From the NCBI RefSeq assembly GCF_023074075.1, contig NZ_JADPKT010000094.1:334619-398618 (forward strand): DNA of 64,000 bases, in the 5' to 3' direction. The notes beneath the pieces were generated by a model. The model was not told the origin of the DNA and searched no databases. It was given only the letters and a program-made list of their open reading frames with translations. Within the stretch, counting starts at the first letter, position 1. Each line of letters opens with the position of its first letter. Shown here one piece after another: positions 8,434 through 18,141 of this stretch. Origin of the DNA: Bradyrhizobium sp. 138. Its GTDB lineage: Bacteria > Pseudomonadota > Alphaproteobacteria > Rhizobiales > Xanthobacteraceae. Position numbers and translations under genes: made by a program.

Positions 8434-11400
8434 ATGCAGTACCGGTTTCAACGATCACGGCCGACGCTCAGGCGCGTTCTGCTCCTCAGCACGGCTTTCA
8501 CCGGCGTCCTGGCGTTTGGCGTTTTGGGCCATTCCGACCGCGCCCTCGCATCGTGCGCCGTCTCGGCGTCACCGAACGTTGTCTCCTGCGACACGACGGT
8601 GACAACCGCCACGACGAACGCAAACGCTGCATCGACGACATCCAGTGATTACGATCAGGGGTTCACCACCGGCGGCGCCGTGACCGGCGCGGTCAATGCC
8701 GGCCAGACGGTCAGCGGACAGGGGCTTTCGATCACCACGGCCGAGCTCGATGCTCCGATCACGTTCACCAATAATGGCGCGGTGCTGGGGGCGGGCGAGG
8801 GGCTTCGCCTCAACTCCAACGGCGGAAGCATCACCTATTTGGGCAATGGCAGTGTCAGCGGCGCCACCGACGGTCTCGTCATCGTGGTCGCCGGCGCTGG
8901 CTCCATCGCGGTCGGCACGAGTGCCGCGCCCGTCGCGGCAAGCTTTTCCGGCAGCTCAGCACTGGTCGCTCAATCGGCCGCCGGCGCGACCGACGTCTTC
9001 CTGAATGGCGGCAGCCTGACGGCAACGGGCGCATCCGGGAGCGGCTTGTCTCTGATCAATGGCAGCGGAAACGTCTCCGCCACACTGACCGGCAACACGA
9101 CGATCACCAACGCCAGCGGCGCCCCCAACGCCACTTCCGGTATCGGTGCGCAATCGAGTGGCGGTGATGTCAACGTCACGTCGAACGCCAATATCGGCAG
9201 CGCCGGTGCAGCGTTTGGAGCCGGCATCCAAATCATAGCAAGTGCTGGAAATGCTCATCTATCCCAAACCGGCGGGGCGATCTTCGCCGACACGACTGGG
9301 TTTCTTGCAGTGGGTGGTGGCGCGGTTTCAATCAATACGCACGCAGGCAGCTCGATTACCTTGGCCGGCGGAACTGGTGTCACGGCCCAAGCAATGACCG
9401 GCGCAGTCACCGTCACCACCGCCGGCACGATCAGCGGGGCGGATCAGGGCGTCGATGCGCGCATCTTCAACGGCGGCAATACCAACGATGTCACGGTCGC
9501 TGTGAACGGCAACGTCACCGCGAATGTCATCGGTGTCATGGCGGGAACAGGTGGCACCGGCAACGTGAATGTCTCGGTCGGCGCTGGCGCCACTGTGCGA
9601 GGTACGAGCTCCCACGGCGTGATCATTGGCGGTAACGGCGCCAATACGCTCACGAACAACGGCGCGATCATTGGCGATACTGGTCTCGCAACCGCAGGCG
9701 GCAGCACCACGGTGACGAATGCCGGCAGCATCACCGGCACTGGCGGCAGTGCGGTGAACCTCGGTGGCGCCAACAACCTCTTCGTCATGACCGGCCCGGC
9801 CGCGGCGCTCACGGGCCAGGCGATCGGCAGCGGTACGGACACGTTCCGCTTCGCCGGCACCGGCAGCAACAGCTTCGACGTCAGCCAGATCGGCGCTGGC
9901 TGGGCACTGCTCGACAAGACCGGATCCTCCGTCTGGACAGTCACGGGCACGTCGACCTATGCGGGGCCGGTCACGGTCAACGGCGGCACGCTGGCGGTGA
10001 ACGGCGATCTTTCCTCGGCCGGCAGCCTGACGGTGAACGCCGGTGGCATGCTCGGCGGCAGCGGCATCGCCGGGGCCGTCGCCGTCAACGGCGGCACGCT
10101 GGCGCCGGGCAATTCGATCGGCACGCTGACGACGGCGAGCCTGACGATGACCGCGGCCTCGACCTATCTGGTGCAGGTGTCCGGTGCCACCTCCGACAAG
10201 ACCGTCGTGACCGGCATCGCCGCCATCAATGGCAAGGTCGTGGTCGATCCGGTGACGCGGCTGTCGGCGACGACGACCTATACGATCATGACGGCGGGCA
10301 CCGTGAGCGGCACCTTCTCCGGCGTGGAATTCCTCAGCGCGACCAGCTTTGCCCGCAATGCACGGCTGAGCTATGTCGGCAACGACGTGCTGCTGACGCT
10401 CGACCCCAGCCTGCTGTCGCCGTTGCTGCCGGGCAGCGCCAACATCAATCAGCGTAACGTCGCTGCGGGGATCGACAACGGCCTCTCGGGTGGCGGCGCT
10501 CTGCCGGCCGGCTTCAATGCGCTGTTCGCGCTGTCGGGTCAGCCTCTGCTCAATGCGCTCACGCAGGCCTCGGGCGAGACCGCGACCGGGGCGCAGCAGA
10601 CCACGTTTAACGCGATGAACATGTTCATGGGCGTGCTGACCGATCCGTTCGTGGCCGGTCGCGGCGATCCGCGCTCGGCAGGTGACGCATCGGGTTACGC
10701 CGCTGAGGACGGCGGTGCGCTCGCCTATGCTGCCCGCAAGCGCACGGGTGCCGAGCGCGAGGCTTATGCCGCAATGTCTCGCAAGGCGCCGATGCAGGCG
10801 TTCGAGTCGCGCTGGAACGTGTGGGCCGCGGGTTTTGGCGGCTCGCAAACCACTGACGGCAATGCGGTGCTCGGCTCCAACACCGCGACCAGTCGCATCG
10901 CCGGCGCCGTGGCGGGCGCCGATTACTGGTTCTCGCCGAACACCGTAGCCGGCTTTGCGCTGGCCGGCGGCGGCACCAATTTCTCGGTGGCCAATGGCGG
11001 CACCGGCCGCTCCGATCTATTCCAGGCCGGCGCCTTCGTGCGGCACACGGCCGGCGCAGCCTATGTCACGGGCGCGCTGGCCTATGGCTGGCAGGATGTC
11101 ACCACCGACCGCAACGTCACGATTGTGGGTGCCGATCATCTCCAGGCGCGCTTCAATGCCAACGCGTATTCCGGCCGGCTCGAAGGCGGCTACCGCCTGG
11201 TGGTGCCATGGATCGGTGGCGTTGGTCTCACGCCCTATGCCGCGGCGCAGGTCACCACGTTCGACCTGCCGGGCTATACGGAGCGGGCGATTACCGGCAA
11301 TAACACCTTTGCTCTGAGCTATGCCGCGAAGAACGTCACCGACACCCGCAGCGAGCTCGGCCTTCGCACCGACAAGTCGTTCGCCATGGCCGACGGCATC

Positions 11401-11655
11401 GCCACGCTACGCGGCCGCGTCGCCTGGGCCCATGACTTCAATTCCGGCCGTTCGATCGCCGCGACCTTCCAGACGCTTCCCGGCTCCTCCTTCGTCGTCA
11501 ACGGCGCGGCGCAAGCCGCTGATGCCGCTCTGGTCACGGCGTCGCTGGAGAAGACATGGCTGAACGGTTGGTCCGCCGCGGGTACATTCGAAGGCGAGTT
11601 CTCGAACGTGGCGCACAGCTACGCCGGCAAGGGCGTGGTGAAGTATCGGTGGTAA
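8434..11655 (+). CDS. Type V autotransporter with C-terminal beta-barrel
   Basis: 1073 residues. An extended signal peptide covers about 1-40 (basic start RFQRSRPTLRRVLLL, cleavage near RALAS). The passenger is low-complexity, Gly/Ala/Thr/Asn/Ser-rich, with repeated short strands typical of a beta-helix (for example GNTTITNASG, GAIIGDTGLA). At about 505-590 is a classical autotransporter-associated repeat (TYAGPVTVNGGTLAVNG, then GTLAPGNSIGTL). The final 280 residues form the translocator barrel, opening near WNVWAAGFGG and ending in VVKYRW with the expected terminal aromatic residue. The passenger has no protease or esterase motif I can see. The likely role is surface adhesion or cell contact, which is inference. 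It lies 84 bases after the peroxiredoxin gene but is probably independent. Confidence 0.9.
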   Translation: MQYRFQRSRPTLRRVLLLSTAFTGVLAFGVLGHSDRALASCAVSASPNVVSCDTTVTTATTNANAASTTSSDYDQGFTTGGAVTGAVNAGQTVSGQGLSITTAELDAPITFTNNGAVLGAGEGLRLNSNGGSITYLGNGSVSGATDGLVIVVAGAGSIAVGTSAAPVAASFSGSSALVAQSAAGATDVFLNGGSLTATGASGSGLSLINGSGNVSATLTGNTTITNASGAPNATSGIGAQSSGGDVNVTSNANIGSAGAAFGAGIQIIASAGNAHLSQTGGAIFADTTGFLAVGGGAVSINTHAGSSITLAGGTGVTAQAMTGAVTVTTAGTISGADQGVDARIFNGGNTNDVTVAVNGNVTANVIGVMAGTGGTGNVNVSVGAGATVRGTSSHGVIIGGNGANTLTNNGAIIGDTGLATAGGSTTVTNAGSITGTGGSAVNLGGANNLFVMTGPAAALTGQAIGSGTDTFRFAGTGSNSFDVSQIGAGWALLDKTGSSVWTVTGTSTYAGPVTVNGGTLAVNGDLSSAGSLTVNAGGMLGGSGIAGAVAVNGGTLAPGNSIGTLTTASLTMTAASTYLVQVSGATSDKTVVTGIAAINGKVVVDPVTRLSATTTYTIMTAGTVSGTFSGVEFLSATSFARNARLSYVGNDVLLTLDPSLLSPLLPGSANINQRNVAAGIDNGLSGGGALPAGFNALFALSGQPLLNALTQASGETATGAQQTTFNAMNMFMGVLTDPFVAGRGDPRSAGDASGYAAEDGGALAYAARKRTGAEREAYAAMSRKAPMQAFESRWNVWAAGFGGSQTTDGNAVLGSNTATSRIAGAVAGADYWFSPNTVAGFALAGGGTNFSVANGGTGRSDLFQAGAFVRHTAGAAYVTGALAYGWQDVTTDRNVTIVGADHLQARFNANAYSGRLEGGYRLVVPWIGGVGLTPYAAAQVTTFDLPGYTERAITGNNTFALSYAAKNVTDTRSELGLRTDKSFAMADGIATLRGRVAWAHDFNSGRSIAATFQTLPGSSFVVNGAAQAADAALVTASLEKTWLNGWSAAGTFEGEFSNVAHSYAGKGVVKYRW

Positions 11656-11780
11656 TGCCAGGCTGAATATCAGGGTGGTGGCGCGCGACGGTGCGCCGCT
11701 GCCTTGGCAGGACCCGATCAACAAGCGGCTGCCGTCGGGCGCAGGCGCCGGTTGCGAGGAAGCCGGTCGCGCTGCGCGAG

Positions 11781-12812
11781 CTAATCCGGATACTTTCGAA
11801 GCTCGGGCTGCCATCTCGTCGCGACCACGCGGTCACCGATCGTGAACCGCATGAGGTCCTCTCCGGCCTCCAACGGTCCCTGATAGGTGCTTTGTGTTCT
11901 TGATAAGAGCTCACGCACCTCTGTTCCGAGCAGGACGATGTGCGAATAAGCGGCGAGCTTCGGCTTCACGCGCGAAAAAACCATGCCGGCTTCCTCGGGC
12001 GATGTGTGATGCGCCGCGACCGGCCTGAGCTGCGGCAGTTTTGCCAATTGCTCCGACATCGCGAAAACCTCGTGGATCAAGAGGTCCGTTCCTGTCGCAT
12101 GCCTGATCAGGTTTTCGTCGAACTTCGTGTCGCCTGAGATCGTCACGGACCTTGCACCGTAGTCGATGCGATAGCCCACGGATGGCTTGATCAGGTCGCC
12201 GTGATCGACTGCAAACGCGGTGACCCTGACGCCGGCTTCGTCGAATACGACGCGGTCCCCGTGAAAGTCGTGGACCTCGATCTGGGTGGCTGCCGCTGGG
12301 ATTTGTTCGTCCGCCTGACGGATGAGCACGTCATCGGAAAATGCCTCGGCAAGGCCCTTGGCAATCTTTGCAACGCCGCTCGGCGCAGTCGTCCCGTCCG
12401 ACGGCCCCCATAGCCGCATCGCTTTGGCGCGGGATCCGAACGGTCCAAAGATGTACCCGGTCATCCAGAGATCGGGCAATCCCGCGACATGGTCTGAATG
12501 ATAGTGAGTCAGAAAGACGGCATCGATGCCTTTGCCGGACGATAGGCCGAGTTGAAACAGGCGCACCGTGACGCCCCGCCCCGCGTCGAAAAGCAGATTG
12601 AGCCCGCCGACCTGGACCAACGTCGCCGGCCCGAACCGTGTGGGCGAAGGCATGGGCGCGCCCGTACCGAGCAGCGTCACGACGATGTCCTTGGATATCG
12701 GAGGCTTGTCTTCAGCCCTCGCCGTGTCGCAGTCCGGAGAGAGCACCGCCAACAATGCCGCGATACCCGCCAGAATACATCGCCGCGTCGTCGTCCCGTC
12801 ATTTCCCGCCAT
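11781..12812 (-). CDS. Exported metallo-beta-lactamase-fold hydrolase
   Basis: 343 residues from ATG 12812, which has AAGGA upstream; an in-frame ATG 69 bases earlier would only add a non-conserved leader. The N-terminus TTTRRCILAGIAALLAVLS is a twin-arginine-like or Sec signal. The zinc-binding motif is THYHSDHVAG (HxHxDH), with LLGTGAPMPSPTRFGPATLV before it, ISGDTKFDENL (the third-ligand Asp), and a late AAHHTSPEEAG histidine. This layout matches the RNase Z/arylsulfatase-like subgroup of the fold, but an exported form is more likely a lactone, phosphodiester or sulfate-ester hydrolase. Substrate unknown. Confidence 0.85.
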   Translation of the reverse strand: MAGNDGTTTRRCILAGIAALLAVLSPDCDTARAEDKPPISKDIVVTLLGTGAPMPSPTRFGPATLVQVGGLNLLFDAGRGVTVRLFQLGLSSGKGIDAVFLTHYHSDHVAGLPDLWMTGYIFGPFGSRAKAMRLWGPSDGTTAPSGVAKIAKGLAEAFSDDVLIRQADEQIPAAATQIEVHDFHGDRVVFDEAGVRVTAFAVDHGDLIKPSVGYRIDYGARSVTISGDTKFDENLIRHATGTDLLIHEVFAMSEQLAKLPQLRPVAAHHTSPEEAGMVFSRVKPKLAAYSHIVLLGTEVRELLSRTQSTYQGPLEAGEDLMRFTIGDRVVATRWQPELRKYPD

Positions 12813-12932
12813 CGTGCCAATTCCTTCTTGATCGCAACGTCGCGTGGGACCGGCGCAAAGGCTGGGCGCGCATCGGGCCATGCATTTTGCAGGCTAGCAA
12901 ACAGCCACCTTCAGCCGGCGCGCTTGTATATT

Positions 12933-13739
12933 TCAGCCAACCGGGGACAAAATATTATCCCAGTCGCCGACAAACTGGCCTGGACCGGTGCCGACCAACG
13001 CGTGGCATTCGCGGATGAAATGCGCCTGATCGAAATATCCGGCTTCGTGGATGATACCGGTCCATGGTCTCGTCGGCTCGTTGCGATGGGCCATCAAGGC
13101 TGCGTCAAACCGGACCGTACGTGCATAGAGCTTGGGAGAGAGACCCACCTGGGTGGTGAACCGCCGCTGGAAATGGCGCGCGCTCAAGCCCGATTGTTTC
13201 GCAAGCTGGTCGATACGGACACGACCGCGCGATCCCAGCAGTACACGGGAGGTGAAGTCGATCCCATCCGGGGCTGGGCTGCCATCCTGCATCATGCCGA
13301 AGCAGCGTTCGGCAGCGACGACGCGCGATGAAAAGTCCGCGGCCGAACGTACGGCGTCGCTAAGCTGCATCCCCCGCTTGCCGAGAACGTCGCTGGCCGG
13401 GACCCCTTCATTGACGAGGGCGGTCATGTCGATGCCGACGAGACGGTTGAGCGCAGCCGGCTGCAGCAGAATATTGAAGATATGGATCTCGCCCGACATA
13501 AACAGCTGGATGCGGCGCGACCCTTGCGGGCCGACCACGACCGTTTCGGGGGCCGCTTGCAGGCGCCCTCCATCGATTCGAAGATGGAACGGATCGCCCA
13601 GATAAATGTCGATGATCTGGTGGGGTCGCGCCGCCAGCGGCCACGTCAGCCCTTCGGGACCGAATGTCCCGCGGCGTTCCTCGAACGAGCGAATGATGCC
13701 GCGAAGCGCGGGATGAGGCATCCTTCGTGTGACGTCCAT
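12933..13739 (-). CDS. AraC family transcriptional regulator
   Basis: 268 residues from ATG 13739, chosen because GGGAGG sits eight bases upstream; the longer 288-residue frame lacks this. The C-terminal domain carries two helix-turn-helix motifs typical of AraC (RIDQLAKQSGLSARHFQRRF, then TGIIHEAGYFDQAHFIREC). The N-terminal half resembles the DUF6597 ligand domain seen in related regulators (RPHQIIDIYLG, PETVVVGPQ). The neighbouring MBL-fold gene, 120 bases downstream in the same direction, could be a target. The inducer cannot be deduced. Confidence 0.88.
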   Translation of the reverse strand: MDVTRRMPHPALRGIIRSFEERRGTFGPEGLTWPLAARPHQIIDIYLGDPFHLRIDGGRLQAAPETVVVGPQGSRRIQLFMSGEIHIFNILLQPAALNRLVGIDMTALVNEGVPASDVLGKRGMQLSDAVRSAADFSSRVVAAERCFGMMQDGSPAPDGIDFTSRVLLGSRGRVRIDQLAKQSGLSARHFQRRFTTQVGLSPKLYARTVRFDAALMAHRNEPTRPWTGIIHEAGYFDQAHFIRECHALVGTGPGQFVGDWDNILSPVG

Positions 13740-13876
13740 CGAAGGCCTCCCGTTTGGCGTCACCACAAGCGTCGCGCCTGGCCATCTGCATGTTACCACA
13801 AAGCTGGCGATAGCGGGTCAGTTCGACGCCATCGGCCACCATCGTCCGGACGGCGTCGACACCTCGAGCTGCTCAA

Positions 13877-14668
13877 CTAGACCGTCAGCTCGCAAGCCCG
13901 CCGGATCGCGATCTGAACCGACGAAGGTGGCAACGCCGGATCAAACTCGCTTTTCGGCTGCAGCGGAGGCTGTGCCATGAAGCGCGGCCGCTTTCCGCGG
14001 TGGGGTTGCGCGGCATGAACGAGGAACGGGTGGCACAGATAGACGCTGCCTGCCGCGCCGGTCGCCAGTTCGATCTCGCAATCCTTCGTCGAGGCCCAGT
14101 CCTCGGCAGCGAGCTGCCGGAGCGTAGTGCCGGCATCGCCATACGGCAGCAACTCTCGTGCGATGGTGGCATGCGAGCCTTTCCGGATCCGCGTGGGCGC
14201 ATCATCGGCGCCGACATCGGAGAACAGGAAGAGCATCAGGAGCGCACGCCCGGTGCTTTTCACATTGGCGCGCCATTCCATGAAATCCGGATTGGCAGTG
14301 CCAAAGCTCATGTCCACATGCCAGCCGTCATCACCAGGCGATTCCGCTGACGGGAAGCGGATCGGAAAGGTGCCGAGGCCCGTGGGCGCAAGCCAGCGCC
14401 CTTCGCCGACGAGTTGATCGTAGGCCTTGTGCAGGCGCGGCGCGCTCGCGGCTTCAATGAAAGCGGGCGAAGCCTTGAAGCCCACCCGGACAACGGGTCG
14501 AGTCCAGGTCTCGCGTTCGTCTGGCGAAAGGCCAATATCCGCCCACAGCTCATCCCTGCATTGCTTTGCAAGCTGGATGCTGAAGGCGTTCTCGATCTTG
14601 ACGAAACCGTCGTCGATGAAGTTCTGGACCTGACGAGGCGTCAGGCCAGCCTGTTCGGTCTGGGGCAT
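13877..14668 (-). CDS. Phytanoyl-CoA dioxygenase (PhyH) family oxygenase
   Basis: Non-haem Fe(II)/2-oxoglutarate dioxygenase fold, 263 residues. The iron-binding triad can be read as the HxD pair in DGWHVDMSFG and the distal His in CHPFLVHAAQPHRGKRPR, whose Arg would bind 2-oxoglutarate. The N-terminus TPRQVQNFIDDGFVKIENAF is characteristic of PhyH-like proteins. Members hydroxylate varied small molecules, so the substrate is open. It stands alone between AraC and a small monooxygenase-like gene, transcribed in the same direction as both. Confidence 0.87.
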   Translation of the reverse strand: MPQTEQAGLTPRQVQNFIDDGFVKIENAFSIQLAKQCRDELWADIGLSPDERETWTRPVVRVGFKASPAFIEAASAPRLHKAYDQLVGEGRWLAPTGLGTFPIRFPSAESPGDDGWHVDMSFGTANPDFMEWRANVKSTGRALLMLFLFSDVGADDAPTRIRKGSHATIARELLPYGDAGTTLRQLAAEDWASTKDCEIELATGAAGSVYLCHPFLVHAAQPHRGKRPRFMAQPPLQPKSEFDPALPPSSVQIAIRRACELTV

Positions 14669-14878
14669 TGCACATTCTCCGTGCGGCTATCGCATCCAGC
14701 GCAGCCGGTTTGATCTGTTTGGCGCGGATGCGCCGCGACGACGTCAGCCGTTCAGATCAGCGGGAAGAATGTGGACATGAATATCATGGTGGGACCGTAT
14801 AGCGCGGCGGAGCCGGGAATCAAGGCGCGCTGGACGGTTTTGAGAGTCATGCGAGGTTTGGTCGCAAAGCTCAGACAC

Positions 14879-15205
14879 TCACCGCAGCCCCTGCTCGTCG
14901 ATCAGAATGCGATGGATTTCGATGCGCTGCGGCAGCTCGATCAGGAACTCCGCGTCGCGCGCGAGATGATGCACCTTGGTCGGTTCGCCCTTGGTGAAGG
15001 CCGTCATGGCGGCGATATCAGCCCAATAGGAGATCGTGGTGAACCACGTTTCTTCATCGCGGTCCTCCCGCAATTGCTGCACGCCGAGCGCGGTCTTCAA
15101 TAGCGGCGGAATGCCCTCGGTCTGCAGATAGGCCTGGTAGGCGTCGGCGAGATCGCAGCGGGTACGGCCGCGCCAGATGCGGGCGATGGTCGGTTTGGTC
15201 GGCAT
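14879..15205 (-). CDS. Antibiotic biosynthesis monooxygenase (ABM)-like small protein
   Basis: 108 residues from ATG 15205, preceded by AGGAG; the upstream extension in the same frame is not protein-like. It opens PTKPTIARIWRGRT and has the alternating strand-helix pattern of dimeric alpha-beta-barrel (ABM) proteins, with ETWFTTISYWADIAAMTAFT as the central part. Such proteins include cofactor-free monooxygenases and haem-degrading enzymes, but many have no proven activity. No haem-binding Asn/Trp motif can be assigned from sequence alone. Confidence 0.72.
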   Translation of the reverse strand: MPTKPTIARIWRGRTRCDLADAYQAYLQTEGIPPLLKTALGVQQLREDRDEETWFTTISYWADIAAMTAFTKGEPTKVHHLARDAEFLIELPQRIEIHRILIDEQGLR

Positions 15206-15427
15206 GGCGGAGCTCCTACGAGGCGAACGCCGTGCCTCGCCTTCCCGTTCCATGCGTCCGCGTGTCACTGCTGGTGACAGAACCTGTGCCGACCGCCGCG
15301 CGATTCCAGATCATTGATCTGTAGCAATGAAGATCTCGACCATAGATGCTAGAGCGATTCGCAAGTCGCGACTCTGGCGCCCAGCCAGACGCGAGAATTG
15401 CAGCGCGTGCTGGAACCCGAGGACTCA

Positions 15428-16093
15428 ATGGGACGACTCCTGAATATCGTGACGCCACTGCATACGGCGACCAAGCGCGACTACATGGGCCGCATGAACG
15501 ACGACAAGATCGGCTGCTCGCTGAAGGCGCGGGAATACGAGGCCGATTATTGGGATGGCGACCGCCGTTTCGGCTATGGCGGCTACCGCTTCATCGAGGG
15601 GCGCTGGGCGCCGGTCGCCAAGGCGCTGATCGAGACCTATGGTCTGAAGGACGGCTCCAGCGTGCTCGACGTCGGCTGCGGCAAGGGCTTTCTGCTCTAC
15701 GAGATGCAGAAGATCCTGCCGGGCCTGAAGGTCGTCGGCTTCGACACCTCCAAGCACGGTCTCGAAAATGCACACGAGCAGGTGAAGCCATACCTCTTCA
15801 ACTATCGCGCCCAGGACATCTATCCCTATGGCGACGACAGTTTCGACCTCGTCATCTCGCTCGGTACTTTGCACAATCTCCGGCTCTACGAGCTCGAGGC
15901 GGCGCTCAAGGAGATCGAGCGGGTCGGCAAGAACAAATATGTCATGGTCGAGGGCTACCGGACCGTCGCTGAATTGCACAATCTCGAATGCTGGGCGCTG
16001 ACGGCGGAATCCATTCTGCACACGTCGGAATGGATCTGGCTGTACGGCAAGCTCGGCTACACCGGCGATTACGAATTCATCTATTTCGAGTGA
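15428..16093 (+). CDS. Class I SAM-dependent methyltransferase
   Basis: 221 residues from ATG 15428. SAM-binding motif I is VLDVGCGKGFLL near residue 79, with VVGFDTSKHGLENA as motif II and DDSFDLVISLGTLHNL as motifs III/IV. The segment YEADYWDGDRRFGYGGYRF in the N-terminus and WIWLYGKLGYTGDYEFIYFE at the end resemble methyltransferases from polysaccharide or sugar-modification clusters. Eleven bases separate it from the dehydrogenase downstream, so the two form an operon. The acceptor is unknown. Confidence 0.85.
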   Translation: MGRLLNIVTPLHTATKRDYMGRMNDDKIGCSLKAREYEADYWDGDRRFGYGGYRFIEGRWAPVAKALIETYGLKDGSSVLDVGCGKGFLLYEMQKILPGLKVVGFDTSKHGLENAHEQVKPYLFNYRAQDIYPYGDDSFDLVISLGTLHNLRLYELEAALKEIERVGKNKYVMVEGYRTVAELHNLECWALTAESILHTSEWIWLYGKLGYTGDYEFIYFE

Positions 16094-16104
16094 TCGGGCG
16101 CTCC

Positions 16105-17148
16105 ATGGACATCAAGACTGCCAAGGCGGCTATTCTCGTCGAATCGGGCAAGCCGCTGATCGTCGACGAGTTCACCCTGCCGGATAGGCTCGAGCACGGC
16201 CAGGTGCTGGCGCACCTGCACACGTCGAGCATCTGCGGCGCGCAGATCAACGAGATCGACGCGGTCAAAGGCGTCGACAAGTTCCTGCCGCACCTGTTGG
16301 GGCACGAAGCGCTGGCAACGATCGTCGACACCGGACCCGGTGTCGACTCCTGCAAGCCGGGCGAGACCGTCGTCATGCATTGGCGGCCGGGCAAGGGCAT
16401 CCAGTCCAACACGCCGGTCTATTCCTGGCGCGGCAAGCGCCTCAATGCCGGCTGGGTCACCACCTTCAACGATTATGCCGTGGTGTCCGAGAATCGCGTC
16501 ACGCCGGTTCCGGCCTCGATCGACCGCACCAGTGCGCCGCTGCTCGGCTGCGCGGTGACGACCGCGCTCGGTGTCGTCAACAACGATGCGCAGATCGCCA
16601 TCGGCGAAGCGGTCGTCGTGTTCGGCGTCGGTGGCGTCGGATTGAACATCGTGCAATTTGCCGCGATGGTCGGCGCCTATCCCGTCATTGCGATCGACCG
16701 CCTCGACAACAAGCTCGAAATGGCGAGGCAGTTCGGCGCCACCCACATCATCAACTCCGAAGCGGTCAAGGATGTCGCCGCCGAGGTTCGGTCCATCACG
16801 GGCACTGAGGGACCCGACAAGGTGGTCGAGACCACCGGCGTCAAGAATCTGATCGAGCTCGCCTACGAGATCACGGCGAAGAAGGGCCGCTGCATCCTCG
16901 TCGGTGTTCCCCGCGAGAAGGCCGAGATCTACACGCTGCCGCTTCACTTCGAGAAGGTGCTGAAGGGTTCGGAAGGCGGGCAATGCCAGCCGGCGCGCGA
17001 TATCCCGCGCCTGGTTCGGTTGAGCGATGCCGGCAAGGTGAGCTACCGCGGCATCGTGACCCACGAATTCGCGCTCGATGACGTCAACGCCGCCCTCGAT
17101 CTGATGCGCAGCGGCACATCGGGGCGAATCCTCCTGAACATCAGCTGA
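16105..17148 (+). CDS. Zinc-type alcohol dehydrogenase family protein (MDR superfamily)
   Basis: 347 residues from ATG 16105. It has the MDR catalytic cysteine in TSSICGAQINEID, GHEA around residue 66, and a nucleotide-binding Rossmann motif VVVFGVGGVGLNIVQFAAMVG near residue 170. The usual four-cysteine structural zinc loop is missing or shortened in the segment around residues 85-115, where WRPGKGIQSNTPVYSW stands instead. Proteins of this kind occur in sugar and cell-surface polysaccharide clusters and oxidise a sugar or polyol. Operon partner of the methyltransferase just upstream. Confidence 0.83.
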   Translation: MDIKTAKAAILVESGKPLIVDEFTLPDRLEHGQVLAHLHTSSICGAQINEIDAVKGVDKFLPHLLGHEALATIVDTGPGVDSCKPGETVVMHWRPGKGIQSNTPVYSWRGKRLNAGWVTTFNDYAVVSENRVTPVPASIDRTSAPLLGCAVTTALGVVNNDAQIAIGEAVVVFGVGGVGLNIVQFAAMVGAYPVIAIDRLDNKLEMARQFGATHIINSEAVKDVAAEVRSITGTEGPDKVVETTGVKNLIELAYEITAKKGRCILVGVPREKAEIYTLPLHFEKVLKGSEGGQCQPARDIPRLVRLSDAGKVSYRGIVTHEFALDDVNAALDLMRSGTSGRILLNIS

Positions 17149-17207
17149 GCGCTACGCTCGCCGCGCACGCGCGGCAGCATGCCGACGCTGGCGCTCCAGC
17201 AGGCAAA

Positions 17208-17260
17208 GCTTCGATCGCTGGCGCAAGCTGGTCAAGGACGCGAACATCGAGGTGCAATAG
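17208..17260 (+). pseudogene. Possible 3' remnant of a Bug/TctC-type binding-protein gene
   Basis: Between the dehydrogenase stop and the LysR gene, one short frame ends FDRWRKLVKDANIEVQ and TAG at 17260. This resembles the C-terminal end of tripartite-tricarboxylate substrate-binding proteins (RW.K.VK.A.I). There is no start or body of the gene. The match is short, so this is a suggestion only. Confidence 0.28.
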
Positions 17261-17261
17261 G

Positions 17262-18134
17262 TCAGTAATCGATCTCCGCCTTGGTCTTCAGTCCGGGCAA
17301 CACGGTGCGGACGTGCTCGGCCAGCGTCGTCGCCAGCAGCGAGGGCCTCGCCTCCGAGAATTCGAGCGCGATGCCGATGGTCGGAAGCAGGGGCAGTCCG
17401 GCCGAGACGACGTGAAGATCGAACGGAACGGCGGTTCGTGTCAGGACGCTGATCGCATGACCGGACCGCGCGATCGCGATCAGGCCGGCGAGACTGTTGC
17501 TTGCGTAGGCGACCCTGTAGCGCCGATTGACCGCGTCCATCGCGGCGCAGGCGGCGCGGTAGTCCAGGCTCATCGGCGCCGCCAGCGCCAGCGGCAGCAC
17601 ATCCTGCGTCAGTATTTTCGGTTCGGCCTCGTACGCGACCCAGACGAAGCGCTCCTCGCGGATCACCTCGCGCGCTCCGGCATCGGACAGAGAGACCAGC
17701 GCCACGTCGATCTGGCGCCGCACCAGCATCGGGCGCAGCTCGGAGGTCGGTGCGCAGACCATGCGCAGCTCGACATTGGGATGCAGCGCGCAGAACCCCT
17801 TCAGCAGCGCCGGCAGAAAAGCGATCGAATAGTCCTCCGGGCAGCCGAGGCTCAGTGTCCCCTTGAGGCTCGCGCCGCTCATGTCGGCGAGAATCTCGTC
17901 GTGCTGCGCCAGCAGCGTCTCGGCGTGGGCGAGCAGTTTCTCGCCGGCCGCGGTCAGCCTCATGCCGGATCCGCTGCGGTGAAACAGCGGCTGCGTGATC
18001 GTCGCTTCCAGCCGTTGCATCTGCATGCTGAGCGCGGACTGTGTCCGGCCAATCTGCAAGGCCGCCAGGCTGATCGAGCCGGTGCGGGCCACGACGACGA
18101 AATTCCTCAGAAGGGTGAGATCCAGCATTGGCAT
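17262..18134 (-). CDS. LysR family regulator, probable DgdR-like activator/repressor of dgdA
   Basis: 290 residues. The N-terminal helix-turn-helix is LRNFVVVARTGSISLAALQI with GRTQSALSMQMQRLE, followed by a LysR effector domain from about residue 92 (GTLSLGCPEDYSIAFLPALL). It is divergent from the dialkylglycine decarboxylase gene 92 bases away. In Burkholderia the dgdA gene likewise has a LysR regulator (DgdR) beside it, so a matching role is likely. The start MPML or MLDL differs by two codons. A strong inverted repeat lies just upstream at 18142-18169. Confidence 0.88.
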   Translation of the reverse strand: MPMLDLTLLRNFVVVARTGSISLAALQIGRTQSALSMQMQRLEATITQPLFHRSGSGMRLTAAGEKLLAHAETLLAQHDEILADMSGASLKGTLSLGCPEDYSIAFLPALLKGFCALHPNVELRMVCAPTSELRPMLVRRQIDVALVSLSDAGAREVIREERFVWVAYEAEPKILTQDVLPLALAAPMSLDYRAACAAMDAVNRRYRVAYASNSLAGLIAIARSGHAISVLTRTAVPFDLHVVSAGLPLLPTIGIALEFSEARPSLLATTLAEHVRTVLPGLKTKAEIDY

Positions 18135-18141
18135 CAGGAAG

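Noticed and set aside
9328..10848. 506-codon minus-strand frame inside the autotransporter
   Set aside because: Arises from the repetitive GC-rich passenger; Arg/Gly/Ala/His-rich and unlike any protein.
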